Source: a virus
Strand: one strand, 5' to 3'
Length of the DNA stretch: 28,081 nt
Virus record (IMG/VR): IMGVR_UViG_3300034104_004238
Coordinates: 1-28,081 of that record
Positions 1 to 7,708 of this stretch are shown here, in pieces. Position 1 is the stretch's first letter; every line of letters begins with the position of its first letter. The translations under genes and the position numbers were made by a program. Below the pieces are notes generated by a model. It had not been told where the DNA came from, did no database searches, and saw only the letters and a program-made list of their open reading frames with translations.

Positions 1-60
1 TGAAAAATAAATCAAGTGCCTACTGCGCCACTCACAATGTTCAAGTAGTCCAAAGACTTT

Positions 61-342
61 TTGAAACAGAAGAGGCTGTCATGGAGAGATTGGAAAGAGA
101 GTGCGCCAAGATTGCTAGTCGATAGAAAAATCGCTGCGACCCAATGCGAGGTCTCACCCGAAATGATTACCTACCTCACCAAGCGAGGTTACGTGAAAAA
201 GCATTTCACTTTGGGGAACAACTGGAACTACCAAGTCGACCTAGACGAAGTCAAAGAGCAGTTGCTTTTAGGTAAATCTCGTCGGGGAAACCGAACCGCC
301 AAGTCATATCGCAAACGAAAATCGGATGGAACTTTCGTCTAA
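61..342 (+). CDS. small helix-turn-helix-like protein, putative DNA-binding
   Basis: Basic 93-residue protein with a TTG start; the frame is open only from about base 49, so no ATG is available upstream. Residues about 24-60 (AATQCEVSPEMITYLTKRG) resemble a MerR/excisionase-type recognition helix followed by a wing, and the C-terminus is Lys/Arg rich. A strong intrinsic terminator begins 23 bases after the stop, which supports a real plus-strand gene. A DNA-binding role is inference only; the start codon is uncertain. Confidence 0.5.
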   Translation: MKQKRLSWRDWKESAPRLLVDRKIAATQCEVSPEMITYLTKRGYVKKHFTLGNNWNYQVDLDEVKEQLLLGKSRRGNRTAKSYRKRKSDGTFV

Positions 343-364
343 TTTCAAAGCACTTTTTTTGAAG

Positions 365-405
365 CCCTCGTAAAATCGAAACCCTTGATTTTACGGGGGT
401 TTTTC
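365..405 (+). terminator. intrinsic terminator after the HTH-like gene
   Basis: Stem of 13 bp, CCCTCGTAAAATC (365-377) with GATTTTACGGGGG (387-399), including one G-U pair, followed directly by a T run. Confidence 0.85.
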
Positions 406-645
406 TTTTGTTTGTAAAGAGAAACTGCTGCTGTCTCTCACCTCGCGCCAAAAAAACTTTTCAAACTCCATGTAACAATGTAACTATCGAACTTTGTCAA
501 AACTTAGTTCGACGGAAGAGACTGCCTTTTCTGAAGTTCTTATCGACGTTGAAACTTCGATAATAAAACTCCAAAAACTGTCGGTCGGGCCATAAGTCTC
601 TCCCCGATTGGCCCGATCGACTTTAACTTTTAACGAAGGACGTTC
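406..645 (+). promoter_or_regulatory. leader region upstream of the TerS-like gene with inverted repeats
   Basis: No ORF is supported here. It holds a palindrome TTATCGA-N10-TCGATAA (540-546/557-563), an 11-bp hairpin CGGTCGGGCCA/TGGCCCGATCG (582-592/609-619), and one AACTTTTAACGAA repeat (625-637) just before the ribosome binding site GAAGGA. No convincing -35/-10 pair was found. The palindrome could be an operator and the hairpin a 5'-UTR element; both are inferences. Confidence 0.5.
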
Positions 646-1641
646 ATGACAAGTCAGGAAGCTACCGGATCCGGCCCGGACTCAACTTTAAACGAAGCTG
701 GCGTCGACCCGTTCGGCAAGCCGGTTGAAGAGAAAGCTATTATACAAATCGATACCGCTATCGATCTACGTCCAGACCTGTCCGAACTCGGCATCGACGA
801 AACAGATCGCGGCATCTGCGAAGACACATATGAGAACCGTCACATATTACGTCGTTCAAAGTTGAACTGGATCCCGGTATATGCAACCAACGGCGTGCCA
901 ACCGGATTGATCCAGGCGATCTCCCAAGAGATGGCGACTCAGAAACGTATCATCTCCCTGGGTGAGAAGCGGCCTCTCCTTGTAGACCCTAATAACCGCA
1001 ACAGCGACTACCTAACCGGATACGATCTCATTGCAGAAGAAGCAACCGACTACCTCGTTCCACCTTGGGTGATCGGAGCTACGCGTGCCTGGATGAAGGA
1101 ACAAGATAGCCCCGTTAAAAGTCCGAAGCGTCAACCGGCAGTTCTCCCAACTCGATGTGCCGCCGTTAAAGACGATGGCATTCGCTGCCAGTTGTGGTCT
1201 TCGGGACGTCTACAGGATGACTCGCTTTGCCGCGTGCACCTGAGGTCGATCAAACATCGTCCGGGAGATGACATCGAACGAGCTCGTCAAAAGTTGACCC
1301 AGGCGGCCCCGTACGCAGTCGACGTCCTCGAGACTATGATGGAGTTTGCTGAGTCGGAGCCCGTCAAGCTAAAAGCTGCCACGGAGATTTTGGATCGAGC
1401 TGGCATCCGCGGTGGTGTCGAACTTGACACGAACGTCAATATCGATGTCCGCCCCGCGGCGTCGATCATTGCTGAGCGTTTGAATCGCCTGGCGGTTAAC
1501 GCAGCTGATGCAGCTGCAAGATTGAACGAAGCGGGGATCGCGCTAACTTCTAACGACGTTGAAGCGGCGGACCCAAAGATCATCGACGCTGAAGTTGTTG
1601 AAGACGACGCCCCGGAGATCGAAGGCGGCGAAAAAGAATGA
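646..1641 (+). CDS. putative terminase small subunit (zinc-finger type)
   Basis: 331 residues. In tailed phages TerS recognises DNA ends and loads the large subunit for packaging. Seen here: an acidic N-terminus; a Cys/His cluster C171, C181, C195, H198 with the spacing I know from actinophage TerS proteins; a helical segment from about 208; and the signature VKLKAATEILDRAGIRGG (about 240-257), typical of the TerS C-terminal part. The tail is acidic. Start ATG has GAAGGA 5 bases upstream. The stop overlaps the next start (ATGA). TerL lies far away at 25781, so the pair is split within this window. An alternative is another zinc-finger phage protein of unknown role. Confidence 0.62.
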   Translation: MTSQEATGSGPDSTLNEAGVDPFGKPVEEKAIIQIDTAIDLRPDLSELGIDETDRGICEDTYENRHILRRSKLNWIPVYATNGVPTGLIQAISQEMATQKRIISLGEKRPLLVDPNNRNSDYLTGYDLIAEEATDYLVPPWVIGATRAWMKEQDSPVKSPKRQPAVLPTRCAAVKDDGIRCQLWSSGRLQDDSLCRVHLRSIKHRPGDDIERARQKLTQAAPYAVDVLETMMEFAESEPVKLKAATEILDRAGIRGGVELDTNVNIDVRPAASIIAERLNRLAVNAADAAARLNEAGIALTSNDVEAADPKIIDAEVVEDDAPEIEGGEKE

Positions 1642-1817
1642 ACGAAGCTACGTTAGAACTTGCGAAGGATCTAGCTCTTCAGCTAGCCGATGACGTAAAG
1701 TTGGCATCTACCCGCATCGAGCATGTAAGATTAACTACAAGGGCCAACGAGGCCGCGCTGCTTGTGCAGCAGATCGAAGAGACGTTGAATGTTCAAAAAG
1801 AAATCAGCGGCAGCTAG
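1638..1817 (+). CDS. small hypothetical helical protein
   Basis: 59 residues, beginning MNEATLELAKDLALQLADD. It starts in an ATGA overlap with the upstream TerS-like gene and its last 29 bases overlap the start of the lysin gene in another frame, so the three genes look translationally coupled. Predicted to be almost wholly alpha-helical and possibly coiled-coil. No family recognised. Position between TerS and lysin is compatible with a small packaging or lysis accessory protein, which is not demonstrated. Confidence 0.6.
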   Translation: MNEATLELAKDLALQLADDVKLASTRIEHVRLTTRANEAALLVQQIEETLNVQKEISGS

Positions 1818-2565
1818 CCGCTTAGTCCAGGAAGCCGAATCACATGTCGGCTATACGGCAAACCAGACGGTACCCGATATCTTTAGTTCTTCCATCGGCC
1901 GGCCAGGCATCCCATGGGCTGGACCTTTCATCGACGTCTGTGCCCGTAAGGCAGGCATCCGATTACCGTCCTTCGTTAACACGGCGAGCGCTTTAGCAAG
2001 CTTCATTAAAACTAACCGGATCTTCCCGCGGCCAGAACCTGGAGACATCGTCTTTTTTCAAACGGCCAGTGATTCCAACCACGGCCAGCCGCACGTCGGA
2101 ATAGTAACCGACGTCGAACACTTTGAAGTTCATGGCATGTTTCAATGCGTCGAGGGGCAAACCGATAGCGGCACGCCAAAAGGACTGGCCAGTAGAAACG
2201 GTGTATATAAACGCAACCGCTACGAATACGACGTACTCGCCTTCGCGCGTCCCAACTTTGAACGAGCTGAAGCTACAGCTCAGCTCGAAGATCCAGGTAA
2301 AGATTTAACGAAGCCCGTCGTCCAAGGTCCAAGCATCAAGGCCGGCATGAAGCACAAGTACGTGGTGCACATTCAACTGGCGCTCGCGGAAGTCGTCGGA
2401 TTGCATGGGGCGAATCGCGGAGAGTTCGATCGGAAGACCCGCGCAGCATATGCAAACTTCCAACGAATGATTGGTTACGTCGGGGACCAGGCGTCCGGTC
2501 TACCAGACTCTGCTTCGTTGAAAGTACTGGCCCAACTCAGCGGCGCGTTCCGCGTCATCGATTAG
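1789..2565 (+). CDS. endolysin-like protein: CHAP-like domain plus peptidoglycan-binding domain
   Basis: 258 residues, expected to cut host peptidoglycan. Residues about 12-155 read as a CHAP-like fold: GRPGIPWAGPFIDV (37-50), PGDIVFF (84-90) and the His motif PHVGIV (101-106, H102). Residues about 183-255 are a PG_binding_1-type repeat with the FDRKTRAAYANFQ core. The residue after W43, where CHAP enzymes normally carry the nucleophilic Cys, is Ala44; the nearest Cys is C51, so activity is uncertain. No signal peptide, so export would need a holin. The ATG lies inside the upstream ORF. Confidence 0.8.
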   Translation: MFKKKSAAASRLVQEAESHVGYTANQTVPDIFSSSIGRPGIPWAGPFIDVCARKAGIRLPSFVNTASALASFIKTNRIFPRPEPGDIVFFQTASDSNHGQPHVGIVTDVEHFEVHGMFQCVEGQTDSGTPKGLASRNGVYKRNRYEYDVLAFARPNFERAEATAQLEDPGKDLTKPVVQGPSIKAGMKHKYVVHIQLALAEVVGLHGANRGEFDRKTRAAYANFQRMIGYVGDQASGLPDSASLKVLAQLSGAFRVID

Positions 2566-2846
2566 AAGATCCCGCCGCCAGGTAAACTTTTAACGAACCT
2601 CCATCCGATGTCCCGCCGTCCCGCCGGATCCTGGAAGGCGACATCAAACTTTTAACGAACGTCGACGAGCTTGAGCTCAGCGGCCCGGAAGCTGCAGACT
2701 TTTAACGAACGGTTCGTGAGATGACGGGACTTGACAAACCGGGACTCGTGTGTCGGAATAGTTTTTGTAACGGTTTGATAACGAAGACGGCGAGCGCGTG
2801 CTAAGATTCAATAACGGCACGTATAGCGGCCAGGAAAGGTTAACCG
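2566..2846 (+). repeat. non-coding region with three AACTTTTAACGAA(C) repeats and promoter-like boxes
   Basis: Three near-identical copies at 2585-2597, 2647-2659 and 2697-2709, about 50-62 bases apart; a fourth copy lies at 625-637. Downstream are TTGACA (2731-2736) with a poor -10, and TAAGAT (2802-2807) preceded by GTGC. The repeats may be binding sites for a phage regulator or remnants of small transcription units. Confidence 0.6.
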
Positions 2847-3092
2847 ATGGAAGAAATGGACTTCGAGACTTGGCTACAGTTCGGCGTGGACAAGGGCTGG
2901 TGCGGCGCGCCAGTATGTGAACCTCATGACGGCCTGCCTATGACCGAGGAAGAAGAGACCGCTTACTCTGAGGGCGAGGACCCATGCGTGCATGTCATAC
3001 GTCTGTACGAAGATCTGGACCAAAAGGCAGGCGTGGAGGAGAACCATAGCCCATCAGTCTGGCGTGCCTCTAACCGCGGCTTGTCGCTATAA
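2847..3092 (+). CDS. conserved actinophage hypothetical protein (WCG-PVC-THDG type)
   Basis: 81 residues. The pattern FETWLQFGVDKGWCGAPVC, then HDGLPMTEEEE, then DPCVHVIRLYED, then ENHSPSVWR matches a small family I recognise from many actinophage genomes; its function is unknown. Conserved Cys and His residues suggest metal binding or a structural role. Ribosome binding site AGGAAAGG lies about 8 bases before the ATG. The last few residues differ from the usual form and may be an extension. Confidence 0.75.
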   Translation: MEEMDFETWLQFGVDKGWCGAPVCEPHDGLPMTEEEETAYSEGEDPCVHVIRLYEDLDQKAGVEENHSPSVWRASNRGLSL

Positions 3093-3133
3093 CCCTTAGG
3101 GCTTGTCCAAAAATCAATAACCGCGAGCTGTTC

Positions 3134-3148
3134 TAAGATGTAAATATG
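3134..3148 (+). promoter_or_regulatory. -10 element placing the transcript start on the ATG
   Basis: TAAGAT at 3134-3139 leaves exactly six bases before the ATG at 3146, so the predicted mRNA has no leader. No ribosome binding site is visible. The -35 is poor. Confidence 0.45.
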
Positions 3149-3376
3149 GAACACTACGAGATACACCTCATCACCGAACCCAACGGCGTTCAGTCTGCCC
3201 TAAGTGCTGGCCTGCTAGATAGCCCAGAGAATCTAGCGTGCGCTCATTGCGAGGAGATAGTTGGTGAAGACCTTGATGATTTTTATCCATTTGCGATTGT
3301 CCTTGATAGTTTTGATGATGTTTGGTTCGTATGTGATGAGTGTTACACGCCTGTCATAGACCCACAAGCCTTTTAG
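3146..3376 (+). CDS. small zinc-ribbon-like protein
   Basis: 76 residues with two CxxC pairs (C32/C35 and C63/C66) around a Phe/Asp-rich middle (residues 46-62), the arrangement of a zinc ribbon or knuckle. No family recognised. It has no Shine-Dalgarno sequence but a -10 box six bases upstream, so it is probably translated from a leaderless mRNA. Composition resembles the following genes more than the preceding ones. Confidence 0.6.
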   Translation: MEHYEIHLITEPNGVQSALSAGLLDSPENLACAHCEEIVGEDLDDFYPFAIVLDSFDDVWFVCDECYTPVIDPQAF

Positions 3377-3407
3377 GTCTATCGTTATCGTTTCGTTATA
3401 AAGCAGT

Positions 3408-3460
3408 TTTCACGAGTTTCGTGAAATGATTTGGCAAAATGTCCTAGCGTGTGCTTTACT
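3408..3460 (+). promoter_or_regulatory. promoter and operator-like palindrome for a leaderless gene
   Basis: Perfect inverted repeat TTTCACGA-GTT-TCGTGAAA (3408-3426), then TTGGCA (3431-3436), an 18-base spacer and TTTACT (3455-3460). Six bases follow before the ATG at 3467. The palindrome matches 15 of 19 positions of the one at the 8789 promoter. The -35 region also resembles the TTGACAAAATGTC promoters at 12978 and 13573. Confidence 0.6.
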
Positions 3461-3466
3461 TCTCTT

Positions 3467-4033
3467 ATGCACACAATCCAAATAATGCTGGTGGAGGCTG
3501 AAACTCCACAAGAGGCTTTCGAGTATGTCGAGAGCCAACTATCAGAGGGCGAGCCACGCTGGTCTGATTGGCACAATGCCTCTAACGCAAGCACTCTCAA
3601 CTTCGCTGGTCGCTGGGAACACGACCTATTTATTACTGATGAGCAGAAAAAGCAGATAGAGGCAGGAACTCTCGACAGGTCGGAAATCCCTAACTACCTC
3701 TGCTACGCAGACGACCAAGAACTAGCAGACCAAGTAATAGGTCAGTTCCTTAGTTGGCGTAAGCAATCCCTACGAGAGAATGTTCCTGTTGGGCTACCAG
3801 ACCTCACCACTCTTATTGACAACTACGACCACGCAGAGGTCGCACTAGGCACTCCTCTATCTATGGAACTCTGGAAACTCGGTAAGTTGGTTCAGTTGCT
3901 AGGTGATGATTGGACTTATGAGAGTTCTATCTATGACCTCCAATACTATTCAGCAAGCCTCGGCAACTTCTACGAGCGTTGCTCGAAAGCACCCCACAAG
4001 CAGTTCCTAATCCCTGTGGATTTTCACCACTAA
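3467..4033 (+). CDS. conserved hypothetical protein
   Basis: 188 residues, beginning MHTIQIMLVEAETPQEAFEY. The start at 3467 is preferred over the in-frame TTG at 3431 because that TTG is the promoter -35 and the ATG sits where the transcript should begin. An alpha/beta N-terminal part (EAFEYVESQL) is followed by GRWEHDLF and a C-terminal YERCSKAPHKQFLIPVDFHH. Function unknown. Soluble, acidic, no membrane segment. Confidence 0.65.
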   Translation: MHTIQIMLVEAETPQEAFEYVESQLSEGEPRWSDWHNASNASTLNFAGRWEHDLFITDEQKKQIEAGTLDRSEIPNYLCYADDQELADQVIGQFLSWRKQSLRENVPVGLPDLTTLIDNYDHAEVALGTPLSMELWKLGKLVQLLGDDWTYESSIYDLQYYSASLGNFYERCSKAPHKQFLIPVDFHH

Positions 4034-4041
4034 ATCTCAAC

Positions 4042-4086
4042 TTGACACGAACTTCTAACAGGAGTAAAGTCAGACTTGTCAGACAA
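4042..4086 (+). promoter_or_regulatory. promoter of the AAA+ ATPase operon
   Basis: TTGACA (4042-4047), 17-base spacer, TAAAGT (4065-4070). The sequence after the -35 reads CACGAACTTC, one arm of the palindrome seen at 8793. A TTGTC-A-GACAA palindrome covers the predicted start site. The leader ends in the recurring ribosome binding sequence ACGAAAGGACAAA. Confidence 0.75.
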
Positions 4087-4103
4087 ACGAAAGGACAAAC
4101 CAA

Positions 4104-4592
4104 ATGTCAGACCACGCAGAACTAATCGGCAAGGCACTCTATCTTGAATTCCGCAAGGGAGTAAATACTGCCCAAATCATCATCACCCCAGAGGGTATGG
4201 ACAAGGAGGGGAACTATGTGCCTGTATCAACTTGGAGGCGACAGATTTCCACTTGGTCGCCTAAGAAGCCTTGGCGTTGCTACTCCTCACCAAACGAAAC
4301 TCTGCTCGCAGAACGCAAGTCAGAGTGCGTAAAAGAGATTGCTGGAAATCCAGACGAGGCTCTCGCTATGGCACAGGCAAAGGAAATGATTGTCGGTTTG
4401 ACCAAAACCCTCAATGACCTATACGATAACAAGTGGGAACTCTACAAAGAGCCAATCGTATTGGACTTCTCTATGGAGGACTTGCTAAACACTAAGGCTT
4501 GGGAAACTCCCTCGGCACTTATTCGTAGAGTATTGCGAGCCAGAACAGAACTAGGATTTCCAGAGGAACTCCTAAACGAAACAGCAGAGTAA
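4104..4592 (+). CDS. hypothetical protein, first gene of the ATPase operon
   Basis: 162 residues with a preceding AAACGAAAGGACAAAC ribosome binding sequence. N-terminal half is beta-rich with GNYVPVSTWRRQISTWSPKKPW; the C-terminal half is helical (ALAMAQAKEMIVGLTKTLNDLYD). No family recognised. The 16-base gap to the AAA+ gene suggests co-expression and possibly a shared function with the ATPase/VWA pair. Confidence 0.7.
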   Translation: MSDHAELIGKALYLEFRKGVNTAQIIITPEGMDKEGNYVPVSTWRRQISTWSPKKPWRCYSSPNETLLAERKSECVKEIAGNPDEALAMAQAKEMIVGLTKTLNDLYDNKWELYKEPIVLDFSMEDLLNTKAWETPSALIRRVLRARTELGFPEELLNETAE

Positions 4593-4608
4593 GAAAGGAC
4601 AAATTCAA

Positions 4609-5655
4609 ATGACTACTGCGACTACTACATACACCTCGGTTGAGTTCGAGGAACTCACCACAGAAATCAAAATCACCACCTCTGATAGACTTTATGAGGG
4701 TCTTGGCGAACTAATCACCTCGATTGCTGGTCAGGGTCTAATGCCCTCACTAGCAGAGGCAGAAATCGTTACCAAGCACTTTCCTAACGCTGGCAAACTG
4801 ACCAAGCGTGGGGCAACCAAGAAAGAGGAAACTCCTGTGGAAACAGAGGCTCTTATTGGCGAGGGAACTTACACTCGACCAAATGGTATGGTCTATCACT
4901 CTCGCAAGTGGGGAACTACTGACAACGCTGATGTTGAGGTTCTACGCAAGGCTCGTGAGGTCGGTCTATTCGCCCTCCTTTATGGTGCGCCCGGCTGTGG
5001 TAAAACAGCACTCGCAGAGGCTACCTTTGGCGAGGAACTAATCACTATCCTCGGCTCTGGCGACACAGAGGTAGGCGACCTCATTGGAGGTTATGTCCAA
5101 ACCCCTAGTGGCGGTTTCGAGTGGGTTGATGGTGCGTTGGTTCAGGCTGCCGAACAGGGTCGCCCAATCCTGATTGACGAGATTGGTCTGATTGACCCGA
5201 AAGTTATGTCGGTGGTCTATGGCTTGATTGACGGGCGAAAAGAACTCGTTATCACCCAGAACCCAGAGCGAGGCATTGTCAAGGCTAAGGAGGGTTTCTA
5301 CCTAATGGGTGCTACCAACCCGAACGCCCCAGGGGTCAGGCTTTCAGAGGCTCTGCTCTCTCGTTGCCTACTCCAAGCAGAAATGACTACTGACTATGGC
5401 TTGGCTCAAAAGTTAGGCGTTCCTCGTCTGGCGATTACTGCCAGCCAGAACCTCTACAAGAAACAGCAGGAGGGTCAGATTACTTGGTCGCCTCAAATGC
5501 GAGAGTTGGAGGCGTTCAGAGAAACAGCGAACATCTTTGGAACTAAGTTCGCTGTCGAGAACCTCCTAGCCTCCTCCCCTGAAAACGACAGGGCGGTTGT
5601 GGCGGAAACCTTTGCCAGAGTATTTGGCGAGGAATTCCGACCAGCCAAAATCTAG
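4609..5655 (+). CDS. AAA+ ATPase of the MoxR/CobS type
   Basis: 348 residues. MoxR/CobS ATPases are ring-forming chaperones that act with VWA-domain partners. Seen here: Walker A GAPGCGKT (126-133), the segment GDTEVGDLIGGY (151-162) typical of CobS/MoxR, Walker B PILIDE (186-191), sensor-1 ATNPN (235-239) and an Arg-finger-like SRC (251-253). The N-terminal 100 residues are variable and may bind a partner. The next gene encodes a VWA protein, the classic pairing. This is probably not cobalt chelation, since no cobalamin gene is nearby. Ribosome binding site AGAAAGGACAAA. Confidence 0.88.
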   Translation: MTTATTTYTSVEFEELTTEIKITTSDRLYEGLGELITSIAGQGLMPSLAEAEIVTKHFPNAGKLTKRGATKKEETPVETEALIGEGTYTRPNGMVYHSRKWGTTDNADVEVLRKAREVGLFALLYGAPGCGKTALAEATFGEELITILGSGDTEVGDLIGGYVQTPSGGFEWVDGALVQAAEQGRPILIDEIGLIDPKVMSVVYGLIDGRKELVITQNPERGIVKAKEGFYLMGATNPNAPGVRLSEALLSRCLLQAEMTTDYGLAQKLGVPRLAITASQNLYKKQQEGQITWSPQMRELEAFRETANIFGTKFAVENLLASSPENDRAVVAETFARVFGEEFRPAKI

Positions 5656-5681
5656 GTTATTGTCCTTTCCCTAGATTTGGC

Positions 5682-5724
5682 GAGGGGCAGGATAGTTTCC
5701 CCCAACTATCCTGCCTCTCTTTTT
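5682..5724 (+). terminator. intrinsic terminator after the ATPase gene
   Basis: 12-bp stem GGCAGGATAGTT (5686-5697) with AACTATCCTGCC (5704-5715), then TCTCTTTTT. An additional hairpin AAATCTAGG/CCTAGATTT overlaps the stop codon just upstream. Confidence 0.88.
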
Positions 5725-5734
5725 CTAAATGGAC

Positions 5735-5762
5735 TTGACACCTAGCACCAAATCACTAAACT
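5735..5762 (+). promoter_or_regulatory. promoter of the VWA gene
   Basis: TTGACA (5735-5740), 16-base spacer, TAAACT (5757-5762), followed by a leader with GAGAGGAAA before the ATG at 5795. The partner gene thus has its own promoter and is separated from the ATPase by a terminator. Confidence 0.7.
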
Positions 5763-5794
5763 TGATACCAAGACGACAAACGAGAGGAAACCAA

Positions 5795-7597
5795 ATGTCG
5801 CACTTCGGAACTAGCAAGACAGCAGTAAAGAACACACCTAGCGAGTGGCTACAAGTCGGCTCGCAGATTGGTCAGTTGGTAAATCGTTGGGCTGAACGCA
5901 ACGACCTAGTGGCTTATGTCGGTGAGGAACTTTCCGCACCTGTGCCAGCCCTCTATGACCCAAAAGCCAGCGAGATTGAGGTCAATACTCAAATCGCTTT
6001 CGGCACTACAAACCCAACCCTGATTGGCGACCTAAACGATAGGGCTATGATGTTCGAGTTCCCAAAGGCGACAGGTGCGATACTCCACGAGGCTTGCCAC
6101 GCTCGCTTTACCAAGTGGGATTTAGAGAAGTCGTCTAAGGACTTGACACCTGCCCAGAACGAGGCACTCCACTTGTTAGAGGAGGGTCGCATTGAGGGCT
6201 TGGGCATTTTGACTTTCCCAAAGAACAGATTGTTCCTAAAAGCCTGTGCTATGGAAATCGTGATTGGCGAACTTGACGAGGAGGCTCTCTCGAAACTCAC
6301 CACTACCAGAGCCTCTGCCAAACTCGCTGGTCTAGTTGGTGCGAGAATTGACGCTGGCGTTTTGGACTTGGTTGATGTGAAAGAGATTATTGACCTAGTT
6401 CGCACGAACCTCGGTGATGAACTCTATGGCAAACTACGCGACCTATGGCGTAAAGCCCAGAACTACACAATCCACAGCAACGCAGAGCCTCTGTATCCTC
6501 TCGCTATCGAGTGGGATAGATTGGTCGAGGAACGAGCAGACGAAATGGGTGAGCCAAAAGAGCCAGAGGGCGGTGCTGGTGGTTTCCCTATGCCAGAGGA
6601 AATGGTCAAGGCTATCAAGGAGGCTCTCGAAAATGGTGCTGACGAAACAGGTTTTCAGGTAATCGTTGAGGCTGGCGAACAAGAGCAAGACGAGCGTTGG
6701 GAAAACGAGGTCAAGGAAAAGGCTAACGACAGCAAGAGGCGTGAGCAGAACAAGAACGAGGCGAGCAAGGTGTTCTCTAAGAACTCTGGCGATAGTGCTA
6801 CCTCCTCCTCCTCTACTCTGGTCGAAACTCGCAAGCCAACCTCGGTTGAGCGAGTAGCCTCGGTCAAGGTTTCCCAAATGCTCGAAAAGGCAAAGTATCG
6901 TGAGCGTGATTTGACTATCAAATCCTCCGTCTTGCCACAGGGTCGCCTACGCTCTCGAACTCTGGTTCAGGGTAAGGCTCTCGCAAGCAAGGGCATTATG
7001 ACACCTGTGGAGGCGTGGGAACACAAAACTCGCAAGCACACAGACGAGCCAACTCTGTCTATCGGCGTAATGGTTGATGTGTCTGGCTCTATGGGCGGTG
7101 CTATGAACCCAATGGCGATTACAGCGTGGGTGCTGGCTAACGCTGGTCGGCGTATCCAAGCCAAGACCTCAATGGTCTATTTCGGCTCTGGTGTATTCCC
7201 AACCCTGCGTATGGGTGAGCGACTTGATGAAGTCAGAGTGTTCTCTGCCCCAGACGGAACAGAGCGTTTCGACCAAGCGTTCCGAGCATTAGACGGACAC
7301 CTCAACCTCCTAGACGGAAAAGGTGCGAGGCTCTTGGTAATCGTTTCTGACGGACACTACGCAGGGTCAGAGCCAGCCAACGCTAAGAAGTGGATTGCCG
7401 AGTGCGACAGACTTGGCGTGGCGGTTCTCTGGCTGACCTTTGATAACTCGACCTCGTATGTCGAAAACTACTTCGCCTCTGGCACTTCGGCTCACGCTGT
7501 ATCGCTGTCTGGCAAAGATGTTGAGCAATCGGCAATCCTGATTGGCGAGGCTGGGGCAAAGGCTCTCGAAAGTATTGGTAGGCGAAACGCCTACTGA
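5795..7597 (+). CDS. VWA-domain protein with N-terminal HExxH metallopeptidase-like region
   Basis: 600 residues. The start at 5795 is chosen because the upstream in-frame ATG lies before the promoter; GAGAGGAAA precedes it. Residues about 95-135 hold HEACH (98-102) and a following EEGRIE (129-134), the layout of a gluzincin-like zinc site. A charged, low-complexity segment (about 255-345) follows. The C-terminal VWA domain (about 418-595) has MIDAS residues DVSGS (428-432), T489 in DGTER and D519 in VSDG. CobT-like VWA proteins pair with MoxR/CobS ATPases. Role in the phage is unknown; protein remodelling or proteolysis is inferred. Confidence 0.85.
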   Translation: MSHFGTSKTAVKNTPSEWLQVGSQIGQLVNRWAERNDLVAYVGEELSAPVPALYDPKASEIEVNTQIAFGTTNPTLIGDLNDRAMMFEFPKATGAILHEACHARFTKWDLEKSSKDLTPAQNEALHLLEEGRIEGLGILTFPKNRLFLKACAMEIVIGELDEEALSKLTTTRASAKLAGLVGARIDAGVLDLVDVKEIIDLVRTNLGDELYGKLRDLWRKAQNYTIHSNAEPLYPLAIEWDRLVEERADEMGEPKEPEGGAGGFPMPEEMVKAIKEALENGADETGFQVIVEAGEQEQDERWENEVKEKANDSKRREQNKNEASKVFSKNSGDSATSSSSTLVETRKPTSVERVASVKVSQMLEKAKYRERDLTIKSSVLPQGRLRSRTLVQGKALASKGIMTPVEAWEHKTRKHTDEPTLSIGVMVDVSGSMGGAMNPMAITAWVLANAGRRIQAKTSMVYFGSGVFPTLRMGERLDEVRVFSAPDGTERFDQAFRALDGHLNLLDGKGARLLVIVSDGHYAGSEPANAKKWIAECDRLGVAVLWLTFDNSTSYVENYFASGTSAHAVSLSGKDVEQSAILIGEAGAKALESIGRRNAY

Positions 7598-7605
7598 CCA
7601 AACTT

Positions 7606-7639
7606 CGGGGGAGGGCAAATTCCTCTCTGCCCTCCTCCG
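7606..7639 (+). terminator. hairpin after the VWA gene
   Basis: 12-bp stem CGGGGGAGGGCA (7606-7617) with TGCCCTCCTCCG (7628-7639), one G-U pair. No T run follows, so termination may be partial, or it may protect the 3' end. Confidence 0.65.
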
Positions 7640-7648
7640 AAATCCAAC

Positions 7649-7678
7649 TTGACACGAAGTTTGGTTGGAAACTAAAAT
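7649..7678 (+). promoter_or_regulatory. promoter upstream of the YubB-like gene
   Basis: TTGACA (7649-7654), 18-base spacer, TAAAAT (7673-7678). CACGAA follows the -35 as at 4042 and 8789. The leader carries AAACGAAAGGACAAACG. Confidence 0.75.
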
Positions 7679-7708
7679 CGAAGTAAGCCAAACGAAAGGA
7701 CAAACGAA

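Noticed and set aside
4609-7597. Cobalt chelatase CobS/CobT
   Set aside because: Folds are related, but no CobN or cobalamin gene is present and the HExxH region is not a chelatase feature; only a general ATPase/VWA call is justified.
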